A DNA stretch of 64,000 bases from contig WPIO01000013.1 of the NCBI GenBank assembly GCA_009760855.2, positions 6,572,501 through 6,636,500 on the forward strand, written 5' to 3'. The position numbers were made by a program, and so were the translations under genes. Position 1 is the stretch's first letter. Each line of letters opens with the position of its first letter. Shown here piece after piece: positions 1 through 10,812 of the stretch. The notes below the pieces were generated by a model. That model saw nothing but the letters and a program-made list of their open reading frames with translations. It made no database searches and was not told the DNA's origin. Origin of the DNA: Cristatella mucedo. Taxonomy: Eukaryota; Bryozoa; Phylactolaemata; Cristatellidae.

Positions 1-48
1 ATTCTTGACTCTTTACATTTGCTATAAAGGAAGCACGATTGGCATGGC
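1..48 (-). repeat. LINE-A 3' tail fragment
   Basis: The segment matches the stretch just inside the 3' end of the LINE-A family (CTTTACATTTGCT followed by AAGGAAGCACGAT), read on the minus strand. It is cut by the window edge. Confidence 0.5.
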
Positions 49-131
49 CTCATCTGTTAGTGTGTAAGCACGTCTCGGAGGTGTTAAAACCGACAAACTC
101 ACAAAGTGAGTAAAAGTAAAAGCGTAAGATT

Positions 132-460
132 AAGCCGTCTAATGTAATGTATCTCCGTCAGTAACTCCACAAAGTCATAAAGACTATGTGGGTGTTACGC
201 AGGAGAGTTTTGTATAGCGCACTCACTGCCTAAGCGGCTTTCGGTACGCATTCGGCAACCAACAGACTTCGTCTCACGCAACAAAGAGAAAGTAGGAAGC
301 ATAGCAGAGTTAGGAGAGCAGTTGAGGTAGTGAGTAGCATAGAAGTAGCAGCTCAGGACCGCTGAAAAGGATGTGCCATAGTCGGCAGTAGGAGAGTAGT
401 TGTCGTTGCGTCTGTCCTACGTTCTCCAAACTTCCGCAGACAAAGGCCAGTGCAGACACG
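132..460 (-). repeat. Repeat B copy 1
   Basis: This is the first of five substantial copies of a dispersed family (others near 7405, 26925, 29885 and, inverted, 33145). The shared landmarks are ATGTATCTCCGTCAGTAACT, GTGGGTGTTACGCAGGAGAG and CTCACGCAACAAAGAGAAAG. No intact protein is encoded. I assigned the strand by analogy with the other retroelements, in which the GCTATACAAA-like end is 3'; this is an inference. The family could be a LINE 3' region or a non-autonomous element. Confidence 0.6.
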
Positions 461-799
461 GTGCCGGTAGCACCACCTGCGCGGCGCAGCGAAACCTTAG
501 AAAGTCGCCATCTTAAAATTGCCTGCAGCATTTCGCAAGCGCTTGGCGCTGTCTACTAGGAGCCGTATGGCGAACGCAGGCGTGCGGCGAGAGGCAGCTT
601 CCGGAAGCACAAGTCAATGACCTTGCGCGCAGGGACTCTGCTCGCATGCCCTCCATTCTGGATGCGTGTCTGTACTGGTAAAGAAATAATCGCTTTGCCA
701 TCCAACCGTGTCGCGGTTTGTGCGGCTAAATGAACACTATCATGTCAGTAATACGCATCCCTCCAAGAGCTCCGAGCTCAACCTTGATTTTTAAAAGTC

Positions 800-945
800 A
801 ATGCTAATTTAACAGCCTCATTTATATAGCAGCAGAAGAGCCCAGGCGGCTATCACCGCAGCTCGAAGCTGGGAATAAACAATTGTCCGTGGCAGGATTT
901 GAACCCGCGATCTGAGTCGTGAAGAGCGATGGGCGATAGCTTTTA
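800..945 (-). mobile_element. SINE-1 copy (tRNA-derived)
   Basis: On the minus strand it has the tRNA-like B box (diverged GGTTCAAATCC), then the SINE-1 body and the tail GCTATA...GAGGCTGTTAAA. The copy is diverged and is the leftmost of about ten in the window. Confidence 0.7.
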
Positions 946-1079
946 CGTGAGAAATTGCCGTCGATAGTAATTATCCTTGTCACGAATGCGGCGTTGATAC
1001 AGGAAATCGCTTCTCTGAGAAGAAATACCACCTGCAAGCAGTCAAGCACCGAGTTCTTACAATGAAACTGCGCATAATT

Positions 1080-1640
1080 AGACAAAGGCGGTCTTCTCAT
1101 GCCCCGCTCAACCCTGAAAGTGCCGGAAAGAGATGTTGGTGGCCTTGACCTCTCCGTTTTCTTCTCGACGATTCCGAGTGCGCCGCCGGGCGCGCGTCCG
1201 AGGTCAGGGCGTCGTGATCTCGAGCACGCACCCTCTCACGTAAATCTTCTGGCGGCGCGCGTCGCGAGCGCTGCACTGGTGCCTGGGTCCGATCTCGTCG
1301 TCGCGATCGCTCGCACTCAATCAAGCTCGTGCGCGCGACGCATCGCTGCGTGGGCGTAGCGAGGTTTCAACGTCACATCGGACAATGAAGAGGTTTACTT
1401 CTCGTAGGCCTAGCTAGGCCTGCGGCCACCGCCGCACGATCGTGCAGTCTCAATCGACCACCGCGACCGCTCTGAAGTCACTCGCGGCTCACGCAGGCTA
1501 GCCGAATTGACGACAGTGTGGCGACACGTCGGCGACTCGCTTCCAAGCATGAGTACTAATAGCAGTATTTATATAGCCCCCTAAGTGAACAGGATTTCTT
1601 TCCCTGCGTTTCACAGAGGCTGTAAGAAAGGAAGCGTAGG
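1080..1640. other. Unassigned GC-rich stretch
   Basis: The stretch is CpG-rich and lies in what would be the intron after receptor exon 1. No conserved coding segment is recognised on either strand, and specifically no TM6-TM7 receptor exon. Confidence 0.4.
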
Positions 1641-1651
1641 GATCGACCGAT

Positions 1652-1654
<3 letters not shown>

Positions 1655-1731
<77 letters not shown>

Positions 1732-1760
1732 GAGGGGGGGAGAGAGAGAGAGAGAGATAG

Positions 1761-1844
<84 letters not shown>

Positions 1845-1863
1845 GAGAGAGAGAGAGAGAGAG

Positions 1864-1938
<75 letters not shown>

Positions 1939-1970
1939 GAGAGAGAGAGAAAGAGAGAGAGAAAGAGAGA
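1655..1970. repeat. (GA)n purine tract, about 315 bp
   Basis: This is a nearly pure GA tract with AAA and GGG interruptions, so one strand is almost entirely purine. Such tracts can form intramolecular triplex (H-DNA). The long Arg/Glu and Ser/Leu open frames across it are artefacts of the repeat. It lies about 260 bp beyond the splice donor of the minus-strand receptor exon, inside its intron. Confidence 0.95.
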
Positions 1971-2231
1971 GCTGCACGCAAATTGCAGCGCCGCGAGCAA
2001 GCGTGCGCAAGCAAGGACGGCATGGACGACGCAGGTGGCGAACTCAAGGAGCCTCGTCACGTCTCGTCCGACCAAGTCGTCTCGAAGCGCACTTGACTTG
2101 ATAGCCGAGGCTTTGGAGGCCTCGGCGCCGGCGGAGAAGAGGCCGGAACGGGCGGGCTGCGGCCGCGCGTGGACGCGTCTCGCCGCCGGAAGAGCACCGC
2201 GCGCGCGAGCGACGCCGCACCACGCGCTTAC

Positions 2232-3784
2232 CGTCTGCTGTAGCGGTCCGCGTCGGACGTCGAGCTGTTTTGACGCGACGACGACTTGCTCTGCCAGCCG
2301 CCGCCGCCGCCGCCGCCGCCGCCACACCTCTCTGCGGCCGTCGTCGAGGGCAGCAGACTGCACGACGACCTCGATCCGGGCACGCCCAGCATGTCCAGAC
2401 TTCCGGTGGCCGCCGCGATCGGGGCCGCCATCGAGCATTGCGAAGTGCGCTTCGATTCTCCCTCCGCCGCGCCGCCGCCGCCGCCGCAACCGCTCGCGGC
2501 CTCAGCGAGCGCCGCCACCGTCAACGTCGACGCGGTCGCGACGCTGTCGCGACGCGCGGCAGCGGCGGCGGCGATAATGCCGCTCATCGAGCGGCCCATG
2601 GGCGCCGTAGGCGGCGGCGGCGGCGCCGCGCGATGCCTGCACCACGACGACGACGCTGCGCTTCCGCCCCCGCCATCCGACATGGCCGCCGCCGAGAAGC
2701 AGTCGCTCGAGGCTGTCGAGCGGCGAATTAACAGGGCGCGCCGGCCTGAGGCGGTGGTCGGCGCTAGAGGCGCTGCGCTAATTGCACCCGCCGCGTCGTA
2801 GTCGCAATCGCAGTCAACGACGCTCGAGTAGTCGACGCCGTAGCAGCCGCCGCCGCCGCACGAGCAGCGGTCGTCCGGCGGCGCCGCCGCCGCCGCCAGG
2901 GCGTCGCCGGGGCGCGCGCCCACCGCGATCGAGCCGAGCACGCGCGTCCTCTTGATGGCGGCCATCTGCCGCTTGGCCGCCGCGTAGATGCGCCAGTAGA
3001 GGGCGCACATGACGGCGAGCGGCGCGAAGAAGGAGCCGACGGCCGAGTAGACGACGTAGCCAGCGTGGTCGTTCAAGTAGCACACGCCGCCGCTCGCCGA
3101 AGCGGCGGCGGCGGCGGCAGCGGCAGCGGCGCTATCCGCGCGCCGCCAGCCAAGCACCGGCGGCACCGAGATGGCGAACGAGGCCAGCCAGACGGCGGCG
3201 AGCGCGCCGGCGGCGCGCCGGCGGCCGACGAGGCGCGCGTACTCGAGCGGCCGGCTGATGGCCACGTAGCGCTCGGCGCTGATGGCCACCAGGCTGAGGA
3301 TCTGCGCCGTGCAGCAGAACACGTCCGCCGCCGCCCACGCCGCGCACAGCGTCTCGCCGAACGGCCACGCGTCGAGCGTCTCGTACGCGGCCGATATCGG
3401 AATGACGGCGACGGCGAGCAGCAGGTCGCTGACGGCCAGGTTGATGACGAAATAGTGGCACGGCTTGCGCAGCGAGCGCTCCGCGCAGACGGCCGCGAGA
3501 ACGAGCGCGTTGCCCACCAGCGCTCCGGCGTCGATGGCGAACAGCACGGTGCCGACGAGCGCCACGCGCAAGGTGGCGCTCGCCGCCTCCGCCGCCGGCC
3601 CGCCGCCGCCGAAGAGCTCGCTCGACCCAGCGCCGCCGCCGTCGCCGGGATAGAGAGCATCCGGTATTACCGCCGCGGCGACGCCGTCGATGACGAGCGA
3701 CTGGCTGGCGAAAGCGGCGAAACCCGACGGCGGAGCCGCCGACGGCGTAGCGGTCGTCGTCGTGCCCTTGCCAACGTCGTCCAT
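2232..3784 (-). CDS. alpha-1-adrenergic-type amine GPCR, first coding exon (partial)
   Basis: This encodes residues 1-517 of a class A receptor for a biogenic amine at the plasma membrane. I chose the ATG at 3784 because the upstream frame to 3910 begins with GTG, not ATG. Visible: TM1 about 72-100 with the GN pair at 91-92; TM2 NLAVSD with D120; C147 at the top of TM3; amine-binding D154 in WAAADVFCCTA; ERY (171-173) replacing DRY; WLASFAISVPP in TM4; an alanine run in loop 2 before C235; TM5 with S247 and S251, the positions that contact catechol hydroxyls in vertebrate alpha-1 receptors. Loop 3 is very long (about 240 residues) and rich in Ala/Gly/Ser. The exon ends at a clear donor, CAGCAGACG then GTAAGC, phase 2. 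TM6-TM7 must lie to the left of the window. TM3 and TM5 look most like ADRA1; an octopamine (OAMB-like) ligand is equally possible. Its paralogue lies head to head at 24316. Confidence 0.88.
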
Positions 3785-3844
3785 CCGCCGCGATGCGTCT
3801 CGCCGCAAAGATGCGCCGCCGACCGCGCCTGCCGCTCGAGCGAT

Positions 3845-3886
3845 CAGCGCTCTCTCGCGCGCGCGCGCACGCGCGCGCGCGCACCA
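3845..3886. other. Alternating CG/CA tract in receptor 5' leader
   Basis: About 40 bp of alternating CG and CA dinucleotides lie 60-100 bp upstream of the receptor ATG. Alternating purine-pyrimidine tracts of this kind favour Z-DNA. It may be in the promoter or the 5' UTR. Confidence 0.6.
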
Positions 3887-4079
3887 GAGCGGCCGGTCGG
3901 ATGCGAACACGCGACCCAGGCGCGATCGACTGACGTTCTCGCTTCGCTCGCGGGCGAAGCGAGCGGCGGCGGCGGGCGTAAATCCGTCCGAGGCGACGGG
4001 GACGACGGAGCGGCGCGGATAATAATGGCTTCGCGGCTAGGCTCGAGGGGGTACTCCGGCGACTAGTAGCAAACTGTCT

Positions 4080-5300
4080 TTTTCTAATTAGAGCTGCGCA
4101 TCTGCTCTCCCGCTAGCGGCGCTTCGCCTGACGCGCGACCGCCGCGACAGCGGAGGAGACTGAGCAGCTGCAGCGGCGGCGGCGGCGGCGTGCGGCGGCT
4201 GCGTGCGGTCCGAAACGCGCCGAGCGGCGGCGCAGTAGATGACGACAGCTGCCGCCGGCAGACGTGGGCGACCTCGCGGTCTGTGGCCGTCGCCTTCAGA
4301 GCAGCCAATCGATGGCAGGCTCTTCGGGGCGGGGGGTGTAGGTCAAAGGGCAGCAGAGCGATCCGTCGAGCGTGTCTGGCAAAGAGTGCTTCCCGTGCTG
4401 AGCAGTGCGATAGCAGCGTGCGGAACCTGCGGTCTGTCTGCTGAGATTCGCATTTCAATCCATAGTGCAGCAGCGTCCGCCTTCACGGCGTATTTTCTCG
4501 CTCGCTACTCGCTGGAGCCAAACGGCTGTCAGCCTGCGGTCAATGTCCGCGCTGCTGGCTTCTGAGCGCGGACATTGTCTCGCGGGGTCGAAATTAGCAA
4601 TTACTCACGTGCAGATTAATTCACGCAGCACTGCACTGCAAAGCCCCGCGATGGTGAGCTATGAACTTGACTGTTGACTTTGAATTGAAAATCACTTATG
4701 ACGTAGCTACGATAGGCCACCGAGGCTTATGAGCAGTGCGTCAGACGAGCGTGTACGGAACGAGATTATCGTACGGCTTACCGCCTGGCCTGTATACAAG
4801 GTACGAGCCTGTATACAAGGTACGAGCCTGACCTCCGCAGCCTCGCTCACTCTTGGAGCAACGATCAGCCGGTCGGCGAGTGGTGGCGCTGAGTGCGAGC
4901 TGCTGTAAAAGCTGGTCAATAAGTCCGTCGGAAGTCACGTGCTGTATCACCCATAATGCGCAGGCACTTCGCTGCACTTTTCCTAAGACGGCGTTGCCGC
5001 TAGCGTCGCCTTCCGTGTATTGAGCGCTGTGTAGTTACCGTTTTTTTGGCGAATTGAAATGGCGGCGCAAGCTAAATCAGCGTATTGCGACTGGTATTGA
5101 GAATTCGCGGCTCCTGAATTGTAGGTTCCTACTATGCGATAATGTATCACCGAGGCGGCACGAAAGCCGAGGCCGCTGAGCTAGGCAGTCAGCTGCGCTT
5201 CCATAGTTGGTTTGAGCTGGTTTGAGCACAAGGCCGCGGAGCCGCTGGTCGCTATGTCGTGACCGCTGTTGTACACAGTTACAAGAAACGAGCCCTGCAA
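4080..5300. other. Upstream region of receptor 1, no gene seen
   Basis: The first 500 bp are GC-rich and may hold the promoter and 5' UTR of the minus-strand receptor; I see no TATA box. A perfect tandem duplication of a 19-bp unit (CCTGTATACAAGGTACGAG) lies at 4789-4826. Nothing else is recognised. Confidence 0.4.
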
Positions 5301-5305
5301 GGGAT

Positions 5306-5356
5306 AATAATGATTAAGATGTGATTAAGATTAAGATTAGGATTAAGATTAAGATG
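5306..5356. repeat. (GATTAA)n microsatellite
   Basis: Irregular tandem copies of GATTAA, with GATTAG variants, run for about 50 bp. Confidence 0.8.
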
Positions 5357-5785
5357 ATGGTTCCGGAGAATCGAGAAGCAATCGATTCTCATTTTTCAAC
5401 AACAATCGAATACTTCTGACGCCAATCGTTACGCCTGCGGGTAGCAGCTTCGGTACTGCAGTCGTTAGCACCAAACACCCGCAGACAGCGAGTGGCGAGT
5501 AGCGATTGCTTGTCCTCAAAGACAAAAGCCGCCTGACAGCAGTCCTGACTGAACACTGGCCTGGACGCCGCGGAGCGCGGCTCGTGAGTCTCAGACGCAG
5601 CGCTAGCGCACCGTGGAGCGAGCGAGCGTCGCGTACTCGCAGCTAGCGGAGGCAAGCAGATAGATGATCAAGTATCGAAATAATAACAGCTATACCAATA
5701 AATAATAATACGCTTGATATAGTATATATGTATACAAATAATTCCATGCACCATTCACGTGTACACTTGCGACTATAAAAATAAT
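5357..5785. other. Unassigned stretch
   Basis: No gene or repeat family is recognised apart from AAT-rich sequence at the right end, which joins the (ATT)n tail of the next LINE copy. Confidence 0.3.
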
Positions 5786-6415
5786 AATAGTAATAATAAT
5801 AATAATAATTCACTTGATAAAGCGCCCTCAGAGAACTAAATCTCTCTCTAGGCGCTTTACATTTGCTGTAAAGTGAAATGCAATGGAATGGTAAGTAAAA
5901 TCATGCTTGAAAAACAAACGAAATGAATAATATGGTTAGGGGTGACATGCACAGGGTCAGCATGCAAATGTGGTTAGTGGCAGCATGCAGCATGCACAGT
6001 GTCAGCACGCATAAGCACATCAAGGACGAATCACAGGGACCCACTAAATGCTGTCCTAAATAGGTGTGTTTTTAGGTTCCTTTTAAATGTAGTCAGGTCA
6101 GGGGATGTTCTGACGCAGGTCGGGAGGGAGTTCCAGGCTTTGGGAGCATATGAACTAAATGCACGGTCTCCAAAGGATTTGAGGTTTGTACGAGGTATTT
6201 GTAGACTGTTGGATTCCGAAAAGCGGGTGGTACGATGCTTGGCCTGATGGGGTAGTATATCTGACAGATAGGCTGGAGCCAAAGAATGAAGGGACCTAAA
6301 AGTGAGCGACAAAACCTTGAAGTCAATCCGTTGCTGACTGGTAGCCAGTGCAGGTCGGCGAGAAGTGGAGTAATGTGGCAACTGCGACGCTCACGACAAA
6401 TAAGCCTAGCTGCCG
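5786..6415 (-). mobile_element. LINE-A copy, 5'-truncated
   Basis: On the minus strand: (ATT)n at 5786-5812, the terminal hairpin (GCGCCTAGAGAGAGA paired with the TCTGAGGGCGC side), a 3' UTR with GTCACCCCTAACC, and the end of the reverse transcriptase (LHSLAPAYLSDILPHQAK, then SYAPKAWNSLPTCV). This is the C-terminal region of a CR1/L2-type non-LTR element. It stops at 6415, where another copy in the same orientation begins. Confidence 0.88.
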
Positions 6416-6417
6416 AT

Positions 6418-6866
6418 AATACCTTTGATATAGCACCCTCAGAGAACTCAATCTCTTTCTAGGCACTTTACATTTGCTGCAAAGGAAGCACCATCAAACA
6501 ATTAACGGTAGCGTGCTCAATAAACAACAAGAATAGCATGGTATAGGGGTGACGTGCACTGGGTCAGAATGCAAGTGTGGTTAGTGGCAGCATGCACAGT
6601 GTCAGCACGCATAAGCACATAGAGGAAGTCAAATCGCAGGGACCCACTAAATGCTGTGATAAATAGATGGATGCGTTTTTAGCTTCTTTTTAAATGTGGT
6701 CAAGTCAGGAGACGTCGTTACGCAAGTTGGGAGTGAGTTCCAGGCCTCGAAAGCATATGAACTAAAGGCATGGTCTCCAAAGTATTTGAGGCTCGCACGA
6801 TGTGTAGGTAAGCAATTAGATTCCGAAAAGCGAGTGGTACGATGCTTAGCCTGGTGGGGAGAAGAA
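6418..6866 (-). mobile_element. LINE-A copy, 5'-truncated
   Basis: It has the same 3' UTR and reverse-transcriptase end as the neighbouring copy, but is more diverged and carries no (ATT)n at the junction. The pair reads as two independent truncated insertions placed end to end. Confidence 0.8.
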
Positions 6867-7344
6867 TAATTAGGGATTATAATGATTAATTAAGGAATAA
6901 ATAAATAAATAATACATGAATAAATAAGTTTCTGCTCGAATAGATTAGATCACGATGCCTGCTGCATTTACTTCTACGATTCTGGAACACCTAACTAATC
7001 CCGATATCCGTAATTGAGGTAATATTAAAACCACCCGGCGCTTCACCAGTAAAACCTCGATGTGCTACATCAGCCAGATCATGATGTCCCTAGAGATTAG
7101 CTCCCGAATAAAAGAGTCTAGGAGCCGGAGATATCATGGTGCATAATTTAGAATATATAGCTGAAAATCTGAAGTACTAGTCATTCTGTTTTACTTTGGC
7201 TTCGATTTGTGAGTTATACGCTATGACTGGTGCTGTAAACGTGCAGCCACCCTGTGTGGCTTTTAAAAATACCGTTCTACGCAAGGTTATTTAATTTTTA
7301 TAATAAGGCATGGACGCTCTTAAAATATAATATACACATAAATC
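6867..7344. other. Unassigned AT-rich stretch
   Basis: I see no gene, RNA or recognisable repeat apart from short (AATA)n. Confidence 0.3.
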
Positions 7345-7400
7345 ATGTGTATAGGACCCTACGAGAGCTAGATTTCTACCCAGGCGCTTTAAATACACCG
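7345..7400 (-). repeat. LINE-A terminal fragment
   Basis: A diverged hairpin (ACCCTACGAGAGCTAGAT paired with the CCCAGGCGCTTTA side), minus strand. Confidence 0.45.
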
Positions 7401-7404
7401 CAAT

Positions 7405-7560
7405 GTAATGTAATAGATCTCCGTCTGTAATTCCGGAAAGCCATAAAGACTACGTGGGTGTTACGCAGAAGAGTTTTGCATAGCGCGCTCACAGCCTAAG
7501 CGATTTTTGGTACTCATTCGGAAGTCAACAGGCTTCATCTCACGCAACAAATGTTTAAGT
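7405..7560 (-). repeat. Repeat B copy 2
   Basis: It aligns with copy 1 from GATCTCCGTCTGTAATTC through GTGGGTGTTACGCAGAAGAG to CTCACGCAACAAATG, in the same orientation. Confidence 0.65.
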
Positions 7561-8560
7561 GGGAGGCAGGGCTCGAGCACACGGCCTTGGTCGCTAAAGT
7601 CTAGTATCTTACTCCTGGGCCAAAGCGGGGCGGCGCTTTACCGCTGCCATGCTCTGCTACCGTCAGCCTACCTGCGTGTATCCAGACAGCATCTGCAACC
7701 TCGCTGGCCACGCTTCGAGGCACCGGCTCCGCCGGTACTTGTCCCGCATTTCAAAGGACTGGCTCCGCTATGAGCACTGCCTTTGTGGCCAAATAACTTT
7801 GGTTCAGAAGCTGCAACAGTGCGTTCATAGTATTTTTTTCAGAAGTTTTGGATAACGACTGAGGGTGAGTGGTGGTCATTTTATGCTGGTCTCATTGCTT
7901 GTGACTATATTTGTGATCATTGTACTTGAAACATGCTCTTCAATCTGTACGGGTACAACACCTGCACTGTTCTAGGAATTGAGTGCCTAAGAGCTGAATT
8001 GGCTGCTTACTCTGCCGAAATTGGACATTTAGAAAAATCTGCTTAACTTAAATATTATTTCGGCTTACTAACGCCAGCGGAATATAGTGTTGCTCGCATT
8101 AACTATTCACGCATATGAAATGGCTCACATTCTTAAAGCGCCCAGGTTGTGAAAGGATAGTCTCAACCTTTCAGACACAATTTCGACATGTCTAAAAATA
8201 ATAATGATGTTACTTTACGCAAAATAAGACTGGAGGAAGCGCAATAATCTAGGACGAAGGTAAGCCAAACTCACTTAAGTTGTAATGTTTATGAATCAGG
8301 TCAAGGTGCTACATGAATCCTAATGACTCATCACAGCATTCTCAAGCACCTGCGAATCCGTTAATAGCTGACGCTACTCCGAGATTCAGTCACAAGGTCA
8401 GCAAAAGGGAGCCGAAGTCACGATCAGTAGCCCGGGCTCGACATCGGGATCGGACGACAACTTTCATGGGATAGGATCAGGAAATCGGGAAGGAAGCCAA
8501 TATGCCAATCTTCCGCTCCTCGAGCAGTATTGTCGGCTCTGGCGGAGCTCCTGGTGCAAG
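7561..8560. other. Unassigned stretch
   Basis: A short open frame at 7507-7773 (plus) overlaps Repeat B and shows no domain. No coding, RNA or repeat assignment can be supported. Confidence 0.3.
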
Positions 8561-8564
8561 CTTT

Positions 8565-8968
8565 CAGGCTTCGCTTTCAGCTGCTTTTTAAATTTCGTCA
8601 AGTCAGGGGATAAGGTCGTAATGCCAGTTGGGTGTGAGTTCCAGGCTTTGGGAGCATATGAACTAAGGGCATAGTCTCCAAAGGATATGATGCTCGTACG
8701 AGGTGCGTGCAAATTATTGGATTCAGAAAAGCGGGTGGTACGACGCTTAGCCTGGTGAGGGAGTACGTCTGATCGGTAGGCTTGAGCCAACGAATAAAGG
8801 AACCTACGAGTGAGTGACAAAAACTTAAATTCGATGCGTTGCTTAACTGGGAGCCAGTGCAGTTCGACGAGAAGTGAAGTAATGTGGCAACTGCGACGCT
8901 CATGACATACTAGCCTGGCTGCAAAGTTTGCACCAACTATACGCGCCTTATTGCATAGGCTGGTAGAC
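8565..8968 (-). mobile_element. Old LINE-A, 3' segment (split by a younger copy)
   Basis: This encodes the reverse-transcriptase end (RRFLYSLAQAYRSDVLPHQA; SYAPKAWNSHPTG) and is diverged. Its upstream end (8968) reads into LLxGLP and is continuous, at the level of the element map, with the sequence that ends in DFCNS near 9790. It is therefore the 3' part of the element at 9790-12060. Confidence 0.75.
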
Positions 8969-8969
8969 C

Positions 8970-9790
8970 AGCAAGCAGATAATAATAATTATAATAATAC
9001 ACTTGATAAAGCGCCCTCAGAGAACTTGATCTCTTTATAGGCGCTTTACATTTGCTGCAAAGGGAAATGCAATTGAATGGTAAGTAAAATCAAGCTTGAA
9101 AAACAAACACAATGAATAAGATGGTTAGGGGTGACATGCACAGGGTCAGCATGCAAATGTGGTTAGTGGCAGCATGCAGCATGCACAGTGTCAGCACGCA
9201 TAAGCACATCAAGGACGAATCACAGGGACCCACTATATGCTGTCCTAAATAGGTGTGTTTTTAGGTTCCTTTTAAATGTGGTCAGGTCAGGGGATGTTCT
9301 GACACAGGTCGGGAGGGAGTTCCAGGCTTTGGGAGCATACGAACTAAATGCACGGTCTCCAAAGGATTTGAGGTTTGTACGAGGTATTTGTAGACTGTTG
9401 GATTCCAAAAAGCGGGTGGTACGATGCTTGGCCTGATGGGGGAGTAGATCTGAGAGATAGGCTGGAGCCAAAGAATGAAGTGACCTAAAAGTCAGCGACA
9501 AGACCTTGAAGTCAATCCGTTGCTTGACTGGTAGCCAGTGCAGGTCGGCGAGAAGTGGAGTAATGTGGCAACTGCGACGCTCACGACAGACAAGCCTAGC
9601 TGCCGACTTTTGCACCAGCTGCAATCGCCTGATCGCACATGCTGGTAGGCCAGTAAGCAGTGAGTTGCAGAAGTCGAGACGGGATGTCACGAATGCATGG
9701 ACCAACTTAGACGTGGTATCCTTATCTAAACAAGCCCGAATTTTAGCAATGTTATGGAGCTGAAAATAGGCAGATTTGACTGTGGAGCTG
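8970..9790 (-). mobile_element. Younger LINE-A inserted into an older LINE-A
   Basis: A well-preserved 5'-truncated copy with (ATT)n, the terminal hairpin, the 3' UTR and an open frame of 195 codons (9220-9807) covering the end of the reverse transcriptase (SRLDFCNSLLTGLPACAIRR; LQLVQKSAARLVCRERRSCH). Both junctions fall inside the diverged older LINE-A, so this copy is the younger one. Confidence 0.82.
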
Positions 9791-10778
9791 AGAGTTACAG
9801 AAGTCAAAACGGGACGTCACATATGTATGAACCAATTTGTATGTAGTATCCATATCTAAGCCAGCTCAAATATTTGCAATGACATGAAGGTGAACGTAGG
9901 CTGGCTTGACTGTGGAGCTGATGTGGTCGTCTAATGAAGGGTCACTTCGGAACGTGACAACTAGATTTCGTGCCGATTCAACTGAAGATATGCTGGCAGA
10001 GCCGATTTTGAGATTTAAACTTTCCAGTTTCTGAATGACGCTTGGTTTGCCCATAACTAGTTGGTTTTAATCATCATTCAATTTAAGAAAGTTTGCTACA
10101 TCTATGCGCGGATGTTATCTATTCATGCGATAGAATTGTGAGAATTTGAGGTCTGGAGGGCTGAGAGTGATCAAAGCAAAGATACAGCGTGGTGTCATCT
10201 GCATAAAAGTGAAAGTCTGGGTTGTGCCTTACAATCGAGGAAGAGTATGAACCGTGAAAAGAAGCGAACCAAGCACAGAGCGCTGAGATAACCCAGATAC
10301 TTCAGTGGTTCCTCGAATGATCTCTTTACGTTCGCATCAATAGTGTGGAGCCTCCCATTGAGAAATGACTCAAACCACACATGCACTGCAGCACCAGTGA
10401 TGCCCAGGCGAGATGAGAGGCGTTCGGAGAGGTAGAATGGAGACTGGGTTGAAGTTGCACAAGTTCTCCTGGTCTAGTTTTGCTTCTTGAGTAGTGGCCT
10501 GACTACAGCCTTTTCGAAAGGTACTGGGATGTAGTCAACCTGAGACTAATGACATATGTATGATGTTAGTTATGCACGGCAGCAGCAGATCTATGCATCG
10601 TAGAAGCAGGATAGTGAGAATAGGGTCTAGAGGACTAGTTTGTTTTCTTCTTTGGTTGGGTATGAACTTCAGCACAAGGTCACTCATGGCCTCCTTGAAT
10701 GTAGACATTGAGTTGCTGCATTGAATTAAGGGACAGAACTCCAGAGGTTAAGCTGCCATCTTAGGGATGGACTCACTG

Positions 10779-10812
10779 ATGTAATGTATCTCCGTCAGTA
10801 ACTCCACACTGA
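10779..10812 (-). repeat. Repeat B end fragment
   Basis: About 34 bp are identical to one end of Repeat B copy 1 (ATGTATCTCCGTCAGTAACT), embedded in the old LINE-A. Confidence 0.55.

Noticed and set aside
1-2231. TM6-TM7 exon of receptor 1
   Set aside because: I searched the minus strand for CW.PFF and NP.IY motifs and found none; the exon must lie outside the window.
1556-2577. Long open frames of Arg/Glu (plus) and Ser/Leu (minus) residues
   Set aside because: They come from the (GA)n tract and from antisense reading of the receptor exon. There is no domain and no codon signal.
3065-4066. A 333-codon frame antisense to receptor 1
   Set aside because: It is an antisense shadow of a GC-rich exon, Arg/Ala/Gly-rich with no domain.
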